Below are positions 1 to 10,376 of a stretch of DNA of 64,000 bases, piece after piece. The notes below the pieces were generated by a model. The model worked only from the letters and a program-made list of their open reading frames with translations. It was not told the origin of the DNA and ran no database searches. The translations under genes were made by a program, and so were the position numbers. Origin of the DNA: CAWBBA01 sp963741625. GTDB taxonomy: Bacteria > Desulfobacterota > Desulfomonilia > Desulfomonilales > Desulfomonilaceae. Every line of letters begins with the position of its first letter. Position 1 is the first letter of the stretch. Location: assembly GCA_963741625.1 (NCBI GenBank), contig CAVUIT010000012.1, forward strand, positions 806,001 to 870,000, in the 5' to 3' direction.

Positions 1-653
1 GTTTCAGAAACCGAAATCACTAATAAAGTTTCCGAGGTGCTCGCCCTTTACACCGTGAAATATTACCTGGAGGTGACTTGCAACTCGTCGCAAGCCGAAT
101 TGCACTGAGGTCGGTAGCTAAAGAATTGGCCGCGAGGAGGCCCCATGACACTATTGGAAAGGGGGCTTGGCCTGCCCCCAGAATATGCACCATTTGTTAA
201 GTTAGAGGTATAATACCTTGTCCTCCCGGGATAGGGTAAGGATGTGCTGGCGCGGCGTGGACGATCCATGTCGTAAGCATTGCGGCGGGTACGGGCGGGA
301 ACTGGCGAAAAGCGACTCGGCACGCGGCTGAACCTCCCTACGGAGCCCCTTACAGATATTTGAGGCATTAAGCGCCAAACCCCCCTCCCCCTGGGTATCC
401 CTGGAACGAGGCTATCCTTGAAACAGGCATCGCCAGCACAGGAAATGCGCGACCACGGTTAATGCCATAGTCAAGCCAATTATTACGATTCCTTTTTTTG
501 GCCAATGGATCACCAAGACGGGCCTCCCAATGCATTATCTATAATAAGATGTGAAGGCCTGATGTTCGATTCAAGAAATTCTGCGAATACGAATCCCCCA
601 AATTTTGATTTTCATCGTCAGGTAATGGTGAGGCAACGGGCTGGCCAGAGAAT
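1..653. other. Non-coding start of window with dispersed repeat
   Basis: I see no convincing gene here. The main content is a copy of a dispersed repeat (family A, about 169-399) described separately. Short open frames across it have no family signature and no ribosome binding site. Confidence 0.5.
169..399 (+). repeat. Dispersed repeat family A, copy 1
   Basis: This stretch has two relatives in the window. Its right half matches the reverse complement of about 26841-27020, including identical blocks of about 24 bp (about 298-321) and about 35 bp (about 354-388). Its left half resembles 25523-25629. Similarity is high in blocks and poor between them, as in an old non-coding element. No open frame is conserved between copies, so it is more likely a structured or MITE-like element than a gene. 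Its function is unknown. Confidence 0.6.
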
Positions 654-845
654 CCGCTGAGAGACCAAAGCCTCCGGGAGCATAAATCCACAAGGATCAC
701 AACCCACTACTCCCAGGCCGAACTGGAGAATTTAATCGCCGCTGCGAGTAAAGTATGTGGTGAGGGTGTTCGCAAAATGCCCACATTGGTCATCCTGAAG
801 AAGCAAATCCGCCACCAGGATCTGTCCAAGGCAGCGGATTTCTAG
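654..845 (+). pseudogene. Tyrosine recombinase C-terminal remnant
   Basis: Reading in frame to a TAG at 843-845 gives the end of a phage-type integrase. An EHKSTRITTHYS stretch corresponds to the family's GHKS...T.HYS segment with the catalytic tyrosine, followed by a helical tail (AELENLIAAASKVC). The upstream R and HxLRH motifs are missing and no start codon is available, so only about the last 60 residues survive. It suggests an older integration event near this end of the window. The residues are visible; the recombinase assignment rests on family knowledge and the short length limits certainty. Confidence 0.5.
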
Positions 846-1566
846 TCATTTCTTGGTGGAGCTGGACGGATGAAGCCGACGACCCCTTGAACCCCATGCA
901 GATGGGAAAAGTAAATAACCAATACTTCAGCATAGTTCGGAGGTATCCCGTTGCAAGAATCCATGACAATCCATAACGGTCCATAACCCATTCCCGCAAA
1001 AGTCCCGCCCGTAACATCAGACGATTTATGGTTAAGGGCGAAGTGCGGTTTTTCCGGTGTTCAGAAGACCACGATTGCGACGACGGCGACGATGTTCCAC
1101 AATTATGTCGACCACATACCCCGACAGTAATAGTCATTCTCAAAAGTAATCACGAATTGTGAAGAGCAGTTCCTGGAAATTGGTAGCACCGGCCTCCGTG
1201 CCGGTGAAGAATTGGCCAAGAAATCACCCGGTTCTGGCCGGCAGGGACGCCGGCGCTACTGATTCTTCCCATTACGCGTATTGGATTCCTTCAAGACTTT
1301 TGAGAACTGGTATAAACGACTTTGCTTCCCTTTGAGCCTTTTCAGCCCATTTTGTTTCGGAACAGTAGAATCAGACGGAGCTCGCAAAGCGGGCCCAGCG
1401 CGCTGACTCGAACTTCCGTGATCTCGCCCCAACAATAGAGACCTGATCAGCCCCCATAATCAGCAGAGGATTTTTTGTGAACCATGGATTTCCGCCTTGA
1501 CTGGTTCCCCCAGACGGAGGAGAATGATACGTCAGATTCTGAAGATTCCGTCAGAAGGAGAGGCGA
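846..1566. other. Intergenic region upstream of the TetR gene
   Basis: No gene is supported. It contains an imperfect inverted repeat at 1183-1259. The last part holds the leader of the TetR gene, with a purine-rich ribosome binding site just before 1567. Confidence 0.45.
1183..1259. repeat. REP-like imperfect inverted repeat
   Basis: The arm at 1183-1204 pairs with 1238-1259 over 22 positions with about three mismatches (GTAGCACCGGC against GCCGGCGCTAC). The GC-rich arms and intergenic position resemble REP or palindromic repeats that are common in large bacterial genomes. Confidence 0.5.
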
Positions 1567-2217
1567 ATGAGTCCGTCCCCGCTGGGCGAGGGCAACGCGA
1601 AGCTCGAAAGGCTCCCTCGTCGAGAGCGAGAAAATCTGCGCCAGCGCGGAGAGATACTCGACGCCGCGCTAAGACTTTTCTCGGAAAAGGGGTATCACAA
1701 CGTCTCCATGCACGAGATCGCAAAGGAAGCAGAGTTCGGAATCGGAACTATATATAAATTCTTCGTTAATAAGGAGGACTTGCACAAAGTCCTTATTATG
1801 GAGACGGCAGAAAAATGGCACCATGCTGTCATACAGGTCCTCGAACAGGAACGGAATCCTTTTCGAGCCATTAAAAGATGCATCACCGTCCATCGGGAGC
1901 TGTTTTTTGATAATCTGCCCATCGTGCGCCTGTATTATGCCGAAACCAAAGGGGCGTGCTTCAACATAAAAACCGGTTTCGACCAAGACCTTCTTAAGCT
2001 TCGCGACGAACGCATCAAGAAATTGGTCTCAGTCTTTGAGATGGGCGTCAAAGAAAATGTTTTCCGGGATCTTGATCCTTATCACATGGCCATAGCGCTC
2101 TACGGAATCATCGATGCTTTTCTGTTCCGGATGATGGAAAATCCCGCCCGATTCCGAAAGCGGGATGAGCTGTCAGATGCCGCGGAGATTTTTCTCGGAG
2201 GGGTCATGAACAAATGA
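1567..2217 (+). CDS. TetR/AcrR family transcriptional regulator
   Basis: A 216-residue protein with an N-terminal TetR helix-turn-helix (about residues 20-65, including AALRLFSEKGYHNVSMHEIA and GIGTIYKFF) and a divergent ligand-binding C-terminal half. The length is normal for the family. The ATG follows an AGAAGGAGAGG ribosome binding site. It sits directly upstream of an RND efflux adaptor and pump on the same strand, which is the usual place for a repressor of such an operon that senses pump substrates. The repressor role and the ligand are inference. Confidence 0.9.
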   Translation: MSPSPLGEGNAKLERLPRRERENLRQRGEILDAALRLFSEKGYHNVSMHEIAKEAEFGIGTIYKFFVNKEDLHKVLIMETAEKWHHAVIQVLEQERNPFRAIKRCITVHRELFFDNLPIVRLYYAETKGACFNIKTGFDQDLLKLRDERIKKLVSVFEMGVKENVFRDLDPYHMAIALYGIIDAFLFRMMENPARFRKRDELSDAAEIFLGGVMNK

Positions 2218-2318
2218 CAAGGGTATTTAGGACAAAGCCGCTCATCCGCAACCCACTAATCATCGATATTTGCGAGGTCTCTGATGCAACTCAATGAAAC
2301 CGTTTATGAACCACTTAA

Positions 2319-3496
2319 ATGGGTGTGATTTTCATGGCTCTGTTAGGCGGCCTTATGCTGAGATGGCTGCGACCGCCCGCAGCAATCTGCATCGCCTCCT
2401 GTTCCGGAAGTGGCTACGGTGACGGTCCAGCCCCAGGAACTCGTCTTGACGACCGAATTGCCAGGCCGCACGTCTCCGTACCTCGTCGCGGAGATCAGAC
2501 CCCAGGTCAACGGCATCATTCAGAAACGCCTGTTCACGGAAGGTTCCGATGTTAAGGTGGGCCAGGTGCTTTACCAGATCGATCCAGCGCCCTTTCAGGC
2601 AGCGCTCGACAGTGCGAAAGCTTCTTTGGCAAAATCAGAGGCCAATCTACCCGTGACGCGATTGAAGTTTGAGCGATACAAAGGATTGCTCGCCGAGAAA
2701 GCGGTCAGCCAGCAGGACTATGAAGATAGAGAGGCAGCCCTGAAACAGGCCGAGGCCGATATTGAGTATTGCAAGGCGGCGGTTGAGACTGGCCGCATCA
2801 ATCTGGATTACACCCGTGTCACCGCTCCCATCTCCGGGCGCATCGGCAAGTCCAACGTGACAGATGGCGCTCTCGTAACGGCGTATCAGGCCCTACCTTT
2901 GGCGACCATTCAGCAACTGGACCCCATTTACGTGGATGTGCCCCAATCCACGTCCGAACTTCTACGATTAAGGCGCCGACTGGAGGACGAGTCGCCTTCA
3001 TCAAAATGGGACGAACCAGAAAACAATCAGAGCTCATCCTGGAAGACGGCACAAAATATCCATTGGAAGGGGCGTTTCAGTTCCGCGATATCACGGTAGA
3101 TCAATCGACGGGTTCCGTTGTCCTGCGGGCTGTCTTCCCAAATCCGGAGGGGGTCCTCCTGCCGGGAATGTTCGTCCAGGCGGTGGTGAAGGAGGGCACA
3201 AATGCGCGAGCCATCCTCATTCCTCAGCAGGCAGTGTCACGCGATCCGAAAGGGAATCCCATCACCCTCATCGTGGATGATGAAGGAAAAATCCAACAGC
3301 GGAGGCTCATTCTCGATCGTGCCATCGTCGACAAGTGGCTCGTCTCGTCAGGTCTTGAACCTGGTGATCGTGTGGTCGTGGAGGGCATGCAAAGAGTTCG
3401 ACCTGGCACTTCCGTCAAGGTCGCTGCTTTTGACGGCTGCACGGAAAGCCTGAAGGGGAACCGGGTGAGATCAGGCAACCCGGAAAAACGAATTGA
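2319..3496 (+). pseudogene. RND efflux periplasmic adaptor (AcrA/MexA-like), frameshifted
   Basis: The product would be the membrane-fusion lipoprotein that links the inner-membrane RND pump to a TolC-type channel. The reading frame changes at least twice. A start at 2319 (MGVIFMALLGG) shifts near 2360 to a frame with a lipobox-like GCDRPQQ, then the AcrA core (TTELPGRTSPYLVAEIRPQV, YQIDPAPFQAALDSAKA, INLDYTRVTAPISGRIGKSN). Near 2985 it shifts again into the frame that continues with DGTKYPLEGAFQFRDITVDQ and FPNPEGVLLPGMFVQAVVKE. A third shift near 3430 would give a natural end (PGKTN) at 3496, 12 bases before the pump. Each shift can be repaired by one base. Conservation on both sides is high, so either the decay is recent or these are sequencing errors. 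Confidence 0.8.
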
Positions 3497-3508
3497 CGGA
3501 GGCGCGAG

Positions 3509-6500
3509 ATGTTGTCGAGATTCTTTCTGGATCGTCCGGTCTTTGCTTGGGTCATTGCCATCATCATGATGGTGGCGGGGGGCTTGGCGATCTATAATTT
3601 GCCCATATCACAGTATCCGCCTATCGCCCCGCCGTCAATTGCCATCGACTCTACTTATCCTGGGGCCTCTGCCGAGACGGTTGAGAACAGCGTGACGCAG
3701 ATCATCGAACAGCAGATGACCGGCTTGAACAACATGCTGTACTTTTCCGCCACCAGTAATTCTGCAGGCAACTCCCGTATCCAGTTAACCTTTGCTCCGG
3801 GAACCGATCCGGACCTTGCCTGGGCTCAGGTCCAGAATAAGCTCCAGCTCGCTACAGCGAGCCTACCCGATGTGGTGCAGCAGCAGGGTGTGGCCGTGAG
3901 CAAATCCACGAGGAACTGGCTGATCATCGTGGGCTTGATCTCGGATGACGGGAGTATGGACGCTTTTGACCTGAGAGACTATGCACAGTCCGTCCTGTTC
4001 AAGGTGTTGGGCCGAGTGCCGGGGGTGGGCGAGGTTACAGTCTTCGGGTCCCAATATGCCATGCGGGTCTGGCTGAATCCCGACAAACTAACCGATTATC
4101 AGTTAACCGTCGACGACGTCATTACAGCGCTGAAGGCCTATAACGTGGAGGTCTCCGCAGGCCAGTTCGGCGGAGCACCAGCGGTGGAAGGCCAGCGTTT
4201 GAACGTCTCAATTGTCGTCCAGAACCTTCTTAAGACCCCTGATGAGTTTGCTGCCATCCCTATCCGCATGAATCCGGACGGATCCATCGTGCGGATCAAG
4301 GATGTGGGACGGACGGAATTGGGTACCGAGGCCTATGATGTCGTGAATTATTACAACAACAAACCTTCCGCAGGCCTGGCCGTCCGGCAGGTTCCGGGTG
4401 CGAATGCGCTGGACACGGCCGAGGCCATAAAGACGAAACTGAAAGATATGAGTCAGTACTTTCCGCCGGGTATGAAGGTCGTTTACCCCTATGATACGAC
4501 CCCCTTTATCAAAGTGGCCATAGAGGAGGTGGTTAAGACCCTTTTTGAGGCGATCCTGCTGGTCTTCCTGGTCATGTATCTTTTCCTGGGAAACATCCGG
4601 GCAACCTTGATTCCAACTATTGCGGTGCCGGTGGTGCTCCTGGGGACTTTCGCAATTTTGGGCGTCTTCGGCTTCTCCATCAACATGCTCACTATGTTCG
4701 CCATGGTGCTGGCCATCGGTCTTCTCGTGGACGATGCCATTGTAGTAATAGAGAATGTCGAACGGATCATGCGTGACGAAGGTCTCTCGCCCAGAGAAGC
4801 CACTGCCAAATCTATGGACGAGATCACCAGTGCCCTGATCGGAATCGGGTTGGTGCTCTCGGCCGTATTCGGTCCCATGGCTTTTTTTGGCGGTTCAACC
4901 GGTGTCATCTACCGCCAGTTTTCCGTGACAATTATCTCTTCGATGCTTCTTTCAGTGGTCGTTGCCTTGATCCTAACGCCAGTCCTCTGTGCATCACTTC
5001 TCAAGCCCATAGCAAAAGGGCATGAACCGTCGGAAAATGCCATCTTCTTCTTGCGCCCGTTCTTCACCTGGTTTAATCGTTCCTTTTACTGGGGTAGAGA
5101 CATCTACTTGTGGCTGGTAGGCAGCGTTCTTTCACGGAAAATTCGTTATCTAACCATTTTTGTCATGATTGTCGTGGCCGCGGGACTCCTGTTTCAGCGG
5201 ATGCCAACTGCCTATCTCCCGGATGAAGATCAGGGGGTCCTCTACGTCCAGACAATGCTTCCGGCGAACTCGACCATGGAGCAAACCGAGAAAGTTCTGA
5301 GACAGGGTCAGGAACATTTTCTGGTGAATGAAAAGGATGCAGTGGAATCAATAATGACGATTATCGGTCGGAGTTTTTCAGTCCAGGGACAGAACGTAGG
5401 TTTGGCTTTTATCAAGCTCAAGGACTGGGCGCTTCGCGACCGACCGGATCTAAAGGCTGGGGCTGTGGTCGGAAGGGCGATGAAGGCTTTTTCGCAAATG
5501 CGAAACGCTATGGTGTTCGTTTTTCCGCCACCGGCCGTCATCGAAATGGGCCAGTCCAAGGGTTTTGATTTTCAATTGCAGGACCGTGGGGGGGTGGGCC
5601 ACGCGGGCCTGATGGAGGCACGCAACCAGCTCCTTGGGATGGCTGAGCGGGACCCGAGATTGATCAGGGTTCGGCCTAACGGGCTGGAAGACGTCCCCGA
5701 ATACAGAGTCGATGTGGATTGGCAAAAGGCAGGCGCGCAGGGACTTCCTATCACCAGTGTTCACAACACCATATCCACTGCGTTCGGCAGCAACTATGTC
5801 AACAACTTTATTCAAGGGGGACGAGTCAAGCGGGTATATGTTCAGGCGGATGCTCCCTACCGCATGCTGCCCAAGGATCTGGAAAAACTCTATCAGCGCA
5901 ACACAGCGGGTAAGATGGTTCCCTTTTCTTCTTTTGCATCCGGGCACTGGTCTTTCGGTTCTCCCCAGTTGGAGCGATACAACGCCTTTCCTTCCATAAA
6001 CCTCTGGGGCGAGCCCGCGCCAGGGAGAAGTTCCGGTGAGGCGATGCAGGCAATGGAAGAGATGGCGAAGAAATTGCCCCGGGAGTTTGGCTTTGATTGG
6101 ACCGGAATTTCCTACCAGGAGCTGTTGGCAGGCTCCCAAGCGGCCCCTCTGTACGCGTTTTCCGTGCTGGTGATCTTTCTCGTGCTGGCAGCTCTTTACG
6201 AGAGCTGGTCCCTGCCCATTTCGATCATGCTGGCGTTTCCCCTTGGCGTCATCGGCGGGGTGCTGGCCTCCTCGTTTCGTGGACTCCCCAATGATGTCTA
6301 TTTCCAGCTCGGGCTTCTCACAACCTTGGGCTTGACCACCAAGAACGCGATCCTGATCGTCGTGTTCGCAAAAGCCAAACTGGAAGAGGGAGCCGGTTTG
6401 ATAGAGGCGACCCTCGAAGGAGCAAGATTACGATTTCGCCCGATCGTCATGACCTCGCTGGCCTTCGGCTTCGGCGTCCTGCCTCTTGCCCTGGCCACCG

Positions 6501-6688
6501 GCGCGGGTGCGGGAGCGCAGAAGGCCATTGGCACGTGCGTCCTGGGTGGGATGATCACTGCTACATCCTTGGCGATCATATTTATTCCGCTCTTTTATGT
6601 TTTAATTTACCGGACATTTGGAAGAAAAAGAAGCGGCCGGACTGAAGAGGCCGAACTGGTCGGCGTGAATCCTTTAAAGGAGCACTGA
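3509..6688 (+). CDS. RND multidrug efflux pump, AcrB/MexB (HAE1) type
   Basis: A full-length 1059-residue inner-membrane proton/drug antiporter. It begins with the typical MLSRFFLDRPVFAWVIAII. The central proton-relay segment has the two adjacent aspartates (GLLVDDAIVVIENVERIM, near residue 408), and FFGGSTGVIYRQFSVTI follows. A second set of membrane helices near residues 875-1030 ends in a basic and acidic tail. AcrB-type pumps have 12 transmembrane helices and a large periplasmic porter domain, and the length agrees. A GGAGG site lies just upstream. The gene forms an operon with the TetR gene and the broken adaptor, so with the sequence as given the pump may lack its own adaptor. Confidence 0.95.
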   Translation: MLSRFFLDRPVFAWVIAIIMMVAGGLAIYNLPISQYPPIAPPSIAIDSTYPGASAETVENSVTQIIEQQMTGLNNMLYFSATSNSAGNSRIQLTFAPGTDPDLAWAQVQNKLQLATASLPDVVQQQGVAVSKSTRNWLIIVGLISDDGSMDAFDLRDYAQSVLFKVLGRVPGVGEVTVFGSQYAMRVWLNPDKLTDYQLTVDDVITALKAYNVEVSAGQFGGAPAVEGQRLNVSIVVQNLLKTPDEFAAIPIRMNPDGSIVRIKDVGRTELGTEAYDVVNYYNNKPSAGLAVRQVPGANALDTAEAIKTKLKDMSQYFPPGMKVVYPYDTTPFIKVAIEEVVKTLFEAILLVFLVMYLFLGNIRATLIPTIAVPVVLLGTFAILGVFGFSINMLTMFAMVLAIGLLVDDAIVVIENVERIMRDEGLSPREATAKSMDEITSALIGIGLVLSAVFGPMAFFGGSTGVIYRQFSVTIISSMLLSVVVALILTPVLCASLLKPIAKGHEPSENAIFFLRPFFTWFNRSFYWGRDIYLWLVGSVLSRKIRYLTIFVMIVVAAGLLFQRMPTAYLPDEDQGVLYVQTMLPANSTMEQTEKVLRQGQEHFLVNEKDAVESIMTIIGRSFSVQGQNVGLAFIKLKDWALRDRPDLKAGAVVGRAMKAFSQMRNAMVFVFPPPAVIEMGQSKGFDFQLQDRGGVGHAGLMEARNQLLGMAERDPRLIRVRPNGLEDVPEYRVDVDWQKAGAQGLPITSVHNTISTAFGSNYVNNFIQGGRVKRVYVQADAPYRMLPKDLEKLYQRNTAGKMVPFSSFASGHWSFGSPQLERYNAFPSINLWGEPAPGRSSGEAMQAMEEMAKKLPREFGFDWTGISYQELLAGSQAAPLYAFSVLVIFLVLAALYESWSLPISIMLAFPLGVIGGVLASSFRGLPNDVYFQLGLLTTLGLTTKNAILIVVFAKAKLEEGAGLIEATLEGARLRFRPIVMTSLAFGFGVLPLALATGAGAGAQKAIGTCVLGGMITATSLAIIFIPLFYVLIYRTFGRKRSGRTEEAELVGVNPLKEH

Positions 6689-6858
6689 TGTGCACGGACA
6701 AAGGCAAATCTCGTAACAGCACGGTTATTTGCTGAGACTTTGAGCTGTCGGAAGTGCGAAAGCTGCTGGAGGTTGACCAGGTTCCTTGGATATGCTCCCC
6801 GAAAAGAAAAACCGCCAAATCAGCTTCGCTAACTCAACGGTTCGATTAGTCTTTTATG

Positions 6859-6935
6859 TGGTCGGGGCGACTGGATTTGAACCAGCGACCACCTGAACCC
6901 CATTCAGGTACGCTACCAGACTGCGCTACGCCCCG
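6859..6935 (-). tRNA. tRNA-Pro (anticodon GGG)
   Basis: The minus strand folds as a complete cloverleaf. The acceptor arms CGGGGCG and CGCCCCG pair perfectly. The anticodon stem CCTGA/TCAGG encloses the loop ATGGGGT, giving anticodon GGG. The T-loop is GGTTCAAATCC and a 3' CCA is encoded. It lies on the opposite strand to the efflux operon. Confidence 0.95.
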
Positions 6936-7090
6936 ACACAGCAATTGACATTATCTAAGTGCGGGTTTTGTGTCAATAGCTAAGGGGCTATGCCTAAATT
7001 ATACTTGCCTAATCAGCACAATATGTGATATTATTAAATAAAATGGTGAAGTACTCTCTCTGACTAGGAGCTGTTCCAGGAAAAAAAACT

Positions 7091-7456
7091 ATGAGAAAAA
7101 GCTGCTTAATTCCGATTCTCTGTGTGGTGTTTTCGATTGCATGCGAATGCGTGTGGTCAGCCCCGCCCATTGGCGTCAAAGTCTTGCCCGAGAGCGTTGA
7201 CTGGCCGTTAGTCAGACCGGCTCCGTACAAATCCCCCAAAAGAGATTTCCGCCAGGAAGATATTTATGAGCTGACTTTCGGGGTCCGGAGGTGGTTGAGC
7301 GGCGTAGAAGGTCCGGACGGCCCAAACTATCAAAGTACGCTGCTCGAGTCGCGCAAATGGTTGGAACTCTATGGCAGTTACGGCGTCCTGGGGAACGGAG
7401 AAGACGTCTTCACCAGAGAAGGCGCCAGGTTCAGACGGCAGAATCGTGGCCGTTGA
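7091..7456 (+). CDS. Small exported protein of unknown function
   Basis: I do not recognise this 121-residue protein. It starts with a plausible signal peptide (MRKSCLIPILCVVFSIACEC followed by a VWSAPP cleavage region). The mature part is rich in charged and aromatic residues with no family motif I can name. A weak AGGA precedes the ATG, and the AT-rich region 6990-7070 could hold a promoter. The end overlaps the convergent plsB gene by about 26 bases, so the last residues could be an artefact. Confidence 0.55.
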   Translation: MRKSCLIPILCVVFSIACECVWSAPPIGVKVLPESVDWPLVRPAPYKSPKRDFRQEDIYELTFGVRRWLSGVEGPDGPNYQSTLLESRKWLELYGSYGVLGNGEDVFTREGARFRRQNRGR

Positions 7457-10064
7457 CTTTCTGCCTCAGCGCACGGCCCAGGAAGTTTTTCAGCTCTTCC
7501 CTTTGAGCCGCATCGGTCACAGCCCCGAGATACTTTCTCGAAGGCCTGTACTCCAAGATGCCCATTTCAGAAAAACGGGCCAACGCGTTGGCGACTGTGA
7601 CCGACGAAAGAGACGGAAGCGGATGGCTCTCGTCAGAACCGCGGAGATCCTGGGCTATTTTCATAATTCTCTTCATAAATTCTTTTAGTGCCACTCCGCC
7701 TTGCTCTGCGGTTCCAGTGGCTACCAAAGCCAGATAGTATATATCGAGAATATCCGACATAATTCCTCTCAAGGACTCCAACGCTTCCCGGTTCAAAACG
7801 GAAATCCGGTTGTCCTCCTCCAGCCGGACCCATCCTTCATCGTGGAGCCAGCCCAAAGTCTTGACCCTGATTTCATCATCGTTGCTCAGCGGATCAACAA
7901 TCAGCTCTTTTGAGCATAATTGGCTCAGTAGCCGGAATTCTTCACGCATGCCGGGGGAAGTGCCCGCAGGGCTATCGCCGTCCGGGGTGAGAAGTATTGC
8001 AAGGAAGGACGCAGACCAGAGATAATTGACGAGGGAATTCCTGTAGAACTCCAGGTTCGCTCTTTTTTGTTCATCTATGACATATACGATCTCATCCTCG
8101 GGGGCGGAAGACGGCTCCAGGTTCACAAATCCTCTGTACCTGAACAGTCCCAGGGCTTGTTCCAAGGCAACTTCCGGACTGGCGAGGCTTTCCGCAAATT
8201 CAAAACCGCCCTTCTTGAGAATTGCCGAGAAATAACCCACCGACCTGAAGAAGAGGTCGCGACCCACTCGACGCGTCCTCATACAGACCAAGCCCGCAGC
8301 AGCCAGATCGATCGGTGTAACAACCCCCGCACGCACGATTCCGTACATAAGATGATAGGCAAAATCGTGGACTAACTTACGGTTTTCCTTCAAGGACATC
8401 TGGGTGGGGTTGACCCCCACCGCAGGATTTTCGCAAAAGGCCTTGAAAGAAGCAGGGTCGTCAAATCGGACGTAAACCTTTCCAAAACTCCGTTTGAGGA
8501 TCTCGCGAGCCCTGATCACGGACAGAAAACTTTCCGCCTGTTTGTCTCGCCCCGCCAATTCACGTAAATAGGATCTTTCCTCGGGTATCTGGTCGTAGCC
8601 AATGAAGCAGGGGACGAAGGTCAGGTCCTCTACCGCGCCCTCTTCAACTGCTTGCAAGAGAAAGGCCAGCATCCCCACCCGCGGCGGCATGAGTTTTCCT
8701 GTCCGGCTCCTCCCCCCTTCAATATAGAAATTGATGTTCACTTTTTCCCTGACCAGGGCCTTCACATACGCCGAGAACACATGAGTATAGAGCCCCCCCA
8801 GTCCCTTGAAAGAGCGCCTGAGAAAAAAGGCCCCTCCGTGCCGCAGTAGTGGCCCGACCGGCCAGAAAGAGAGGTTCTTGCCTGCGGCCATGTAAGGGAC
8901 GGCCATCTGATTGATGAAAGAAAGGAATCCGATGAGCAAGTAATCAAAGTGACTCTTGTGACAGGAGACAAAGATAAGAGATCCTTCAGCGTTCTCCTTC
9001 TTGAGGGTCGCAAACGTTGACTCTTTGAGATCGATTCCGTCAAAAACTTTGGTAAACAGCCATTTCAACAGGTAGAAAAGGAAATGCAGGGCCTGGATGC
9101 GCTGGTCCGCGGCAATTTCTTCAACGTAAGATTCTGCTTTCTTTCGAACCTTCTGTTCCGAAGTGGCGTCTCCGGAAGCCTTTTCCCTGACGATCCTGTG
9201 GAGCCGAGAATCCTGCAGCACGCGTTCCTTGATCTCGGTTCGGGATAGCCGTTCGGGTCCCCTGTTTACCCGGATTCTGGCGTTAATGCTCTCGATGAGC
9301 TTCTGGCGTACATCGAAAGGGAGTTCGTCCCATGACCTATCCGAGCCGAATTCTTCGAATTCTCCCACAAGATGGACAGGTTCACCCACCAGGAGTTCCG
9401 GCACCGTCCACTTTCGGATGGCGATCAAGAGCCTCTTGAGGGGGCCCGGCATGTCCGGGTCTCCAAGGAAGCTTTCCCAAAAAGGCCTAATAGCGCGCCT
9501 CGGCGTCCTATCATAAAGAATCGTCATGGGCGCCAACACGATGGAGGCAGCCATACGTCCCTGGAGATCGAGTAGGATCCGAAGAGGGTCGCGGTCCGGA
9601 TGGACATACCTGCTGCGCGAAGTCTTCTCGTCCACCAGGAACATCACTCCCGCGCCTCCTCCCTCCAGAATTTCCTTGAGGACGTTTTCGTCGACCGCGT
9701 TAGGGTGTTTGTGTTCGTGTACAACGAGGTCCAGCCTGGATTTCCAAACCTTTATAAATTTGGAAAAAGAGCCGATGCCTCCAGCGGACATTCCGAACAC
9801 AAATGAGGGTAGCGGCAGTCCAAGTTCCGCAAAACGTATTCTGAGGAATTGCAGATCGTAAACGCTTCGATATTTCATCGCGTAGACGAGCGGGCCGCTT
9901 TGGGCGAGGCCGCGAATCGTCTGCGTGACCTGTTCGTCAATCTGCACGTTTGCCGAAAGAAGCTCTATGAGCTTTCTCAGGAGCCACGGGGGCTCCTCAT
10001 CCAGGACACCGGCAACGTGGTGAAAGCGGCCGCTGCGAAGGTGCAGGGGGACAACTTGGCTCAT
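7431..10064 (-). CDS. plsB: Glycerol-3-phosphate 1-O-acyltransferase PlsB
   Basis: An 877-residue membrane-associated enzyme that acylates sn-glycerol-3-phosphate at position 1, the first step of phospholipid synthesis. The acyltransferase block I HX4D appears as SCHKSHFDYLL near residue 370. The glycerophosphate-binding block is FYIEGGRSRTGK near residue 451. The size is close to the 800-residue E. coli enzyme. A GGGAGG lies about 16 bases upstream of the ATG, rather far. It stands alone and converges on the small exported protein. Confidence 0.92.
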   Translation of the reverse strand: MSQVVPLHLRSGRFHHVAGVLDEEPPWLLRKLIELLSANVQIDEQVTQTIRGLAQSGPLVYAMKYRSVYDLQFLRIRFAELGLPLPSFVFGMSAGGIGSFSKFIKVWKSRLDLVVHEHKHPNAVDENVLKEILEGGGAGVMFLVDEKTSRSRYVHPDRDPLRILLDLQGRMAASIVLAPMTILYDRTPRRAIRPFWESFLGDPDMPGPLKRLLIAIRKWTVPELLVGEPVHLVGEFEEFGSDRSWDELPFDVRQKLIESINARIRVNRGPERLSRTEIKERVLQDSRLHRIVREKASGDATSEQKVRKKAESYVEEIAADQRIQALHFLFYLLKWLFTKVFDGIDLKESTFATLKKENAEGSLIFVSCHKSHFDYLLIGFLSFINQMAVPYMAAGKNLSFWPVGPLLRHGGAFFLRRSFKGLGGLYTHVFSAYVKALVREKVNINFYIEGGRSRTGKLMPPRVGMLAFLLQAVEEGAVEDLTFVPCFIGYDQIPEERSYLRELAGRDKQAESFLSVIRAREILKRSFGKVYVRFDDPASFKAFCENPAVGVNPTQMSLKENRKLVHDFAYHLMYGIVRAGVVTPIDLAAAGLVCMRTRRVGRDLFFRSVGYFSAILKKGGFEFAESLASPEVALEQALGLFRYRGFVNLEPSSAPEDEIVYVIDEQKRANLEFYRNSLVNYLWSASFLAILLTPDGDSPAGTSPGMREEFRLLSQLCSKELIVDPLSNDDEIRVKTLGWLHDEGWVRLEEDNRISVLNREALESLRGIMSDILDIYYLALVATGTAEQGGVALKEFMKRIMKIAQDLRGSDESHPLPSLSSVTVANALARFSEMGILEYRPSRKYLGAVTDAAQREELKNFLGRALRQKVNGHDSAV

Positions 10065-10376
10065 GGGGAATAGTGTGACCTCCCTTTATCCACGGTTAGT
10101 GCGGCGCGCTGGAACGGGCATTGCCAAGCGACCCGCACCCCCTTTTTCCGGCGATCTGAGTGTCAGATGACTCAGAACAGGCCCGCATTCCTCATGAACG
10201 TGCCGCGGTCACGGACCCTTCATCAACTGGAGATCAGGCTATCAAATCTTTACGGCTATGGGCAACCCGGTATTTTTTCAGTGCCTGAATGAAAAAGAGT
10301 CACTTGCCAAAGAAAGGTTTTCATTGAATCGTTTTGTGGTGTATACATGACTTCCGTGGTGTGCGGGATAACGAGC
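10065..10376. other. Divergent intergenic region between plsB and TPR gene
   Basis: About 310 bases between two divergent genes. It presumably holds both promoters. I do not see a strong consensus promoter, repeat or RNA gene. Confidence 0.35.

Noticed and set aside
63..368. 101-codon minus-strand frame near the window start
   Set aside because: It overlaps repeat family A and is not conserved in the third copy.
5450..6139. 229-codon minus-strand frame inside the RND pump
   Set aside because: The pump is unmistakable on the plus strand; the opposite frame has no family features.
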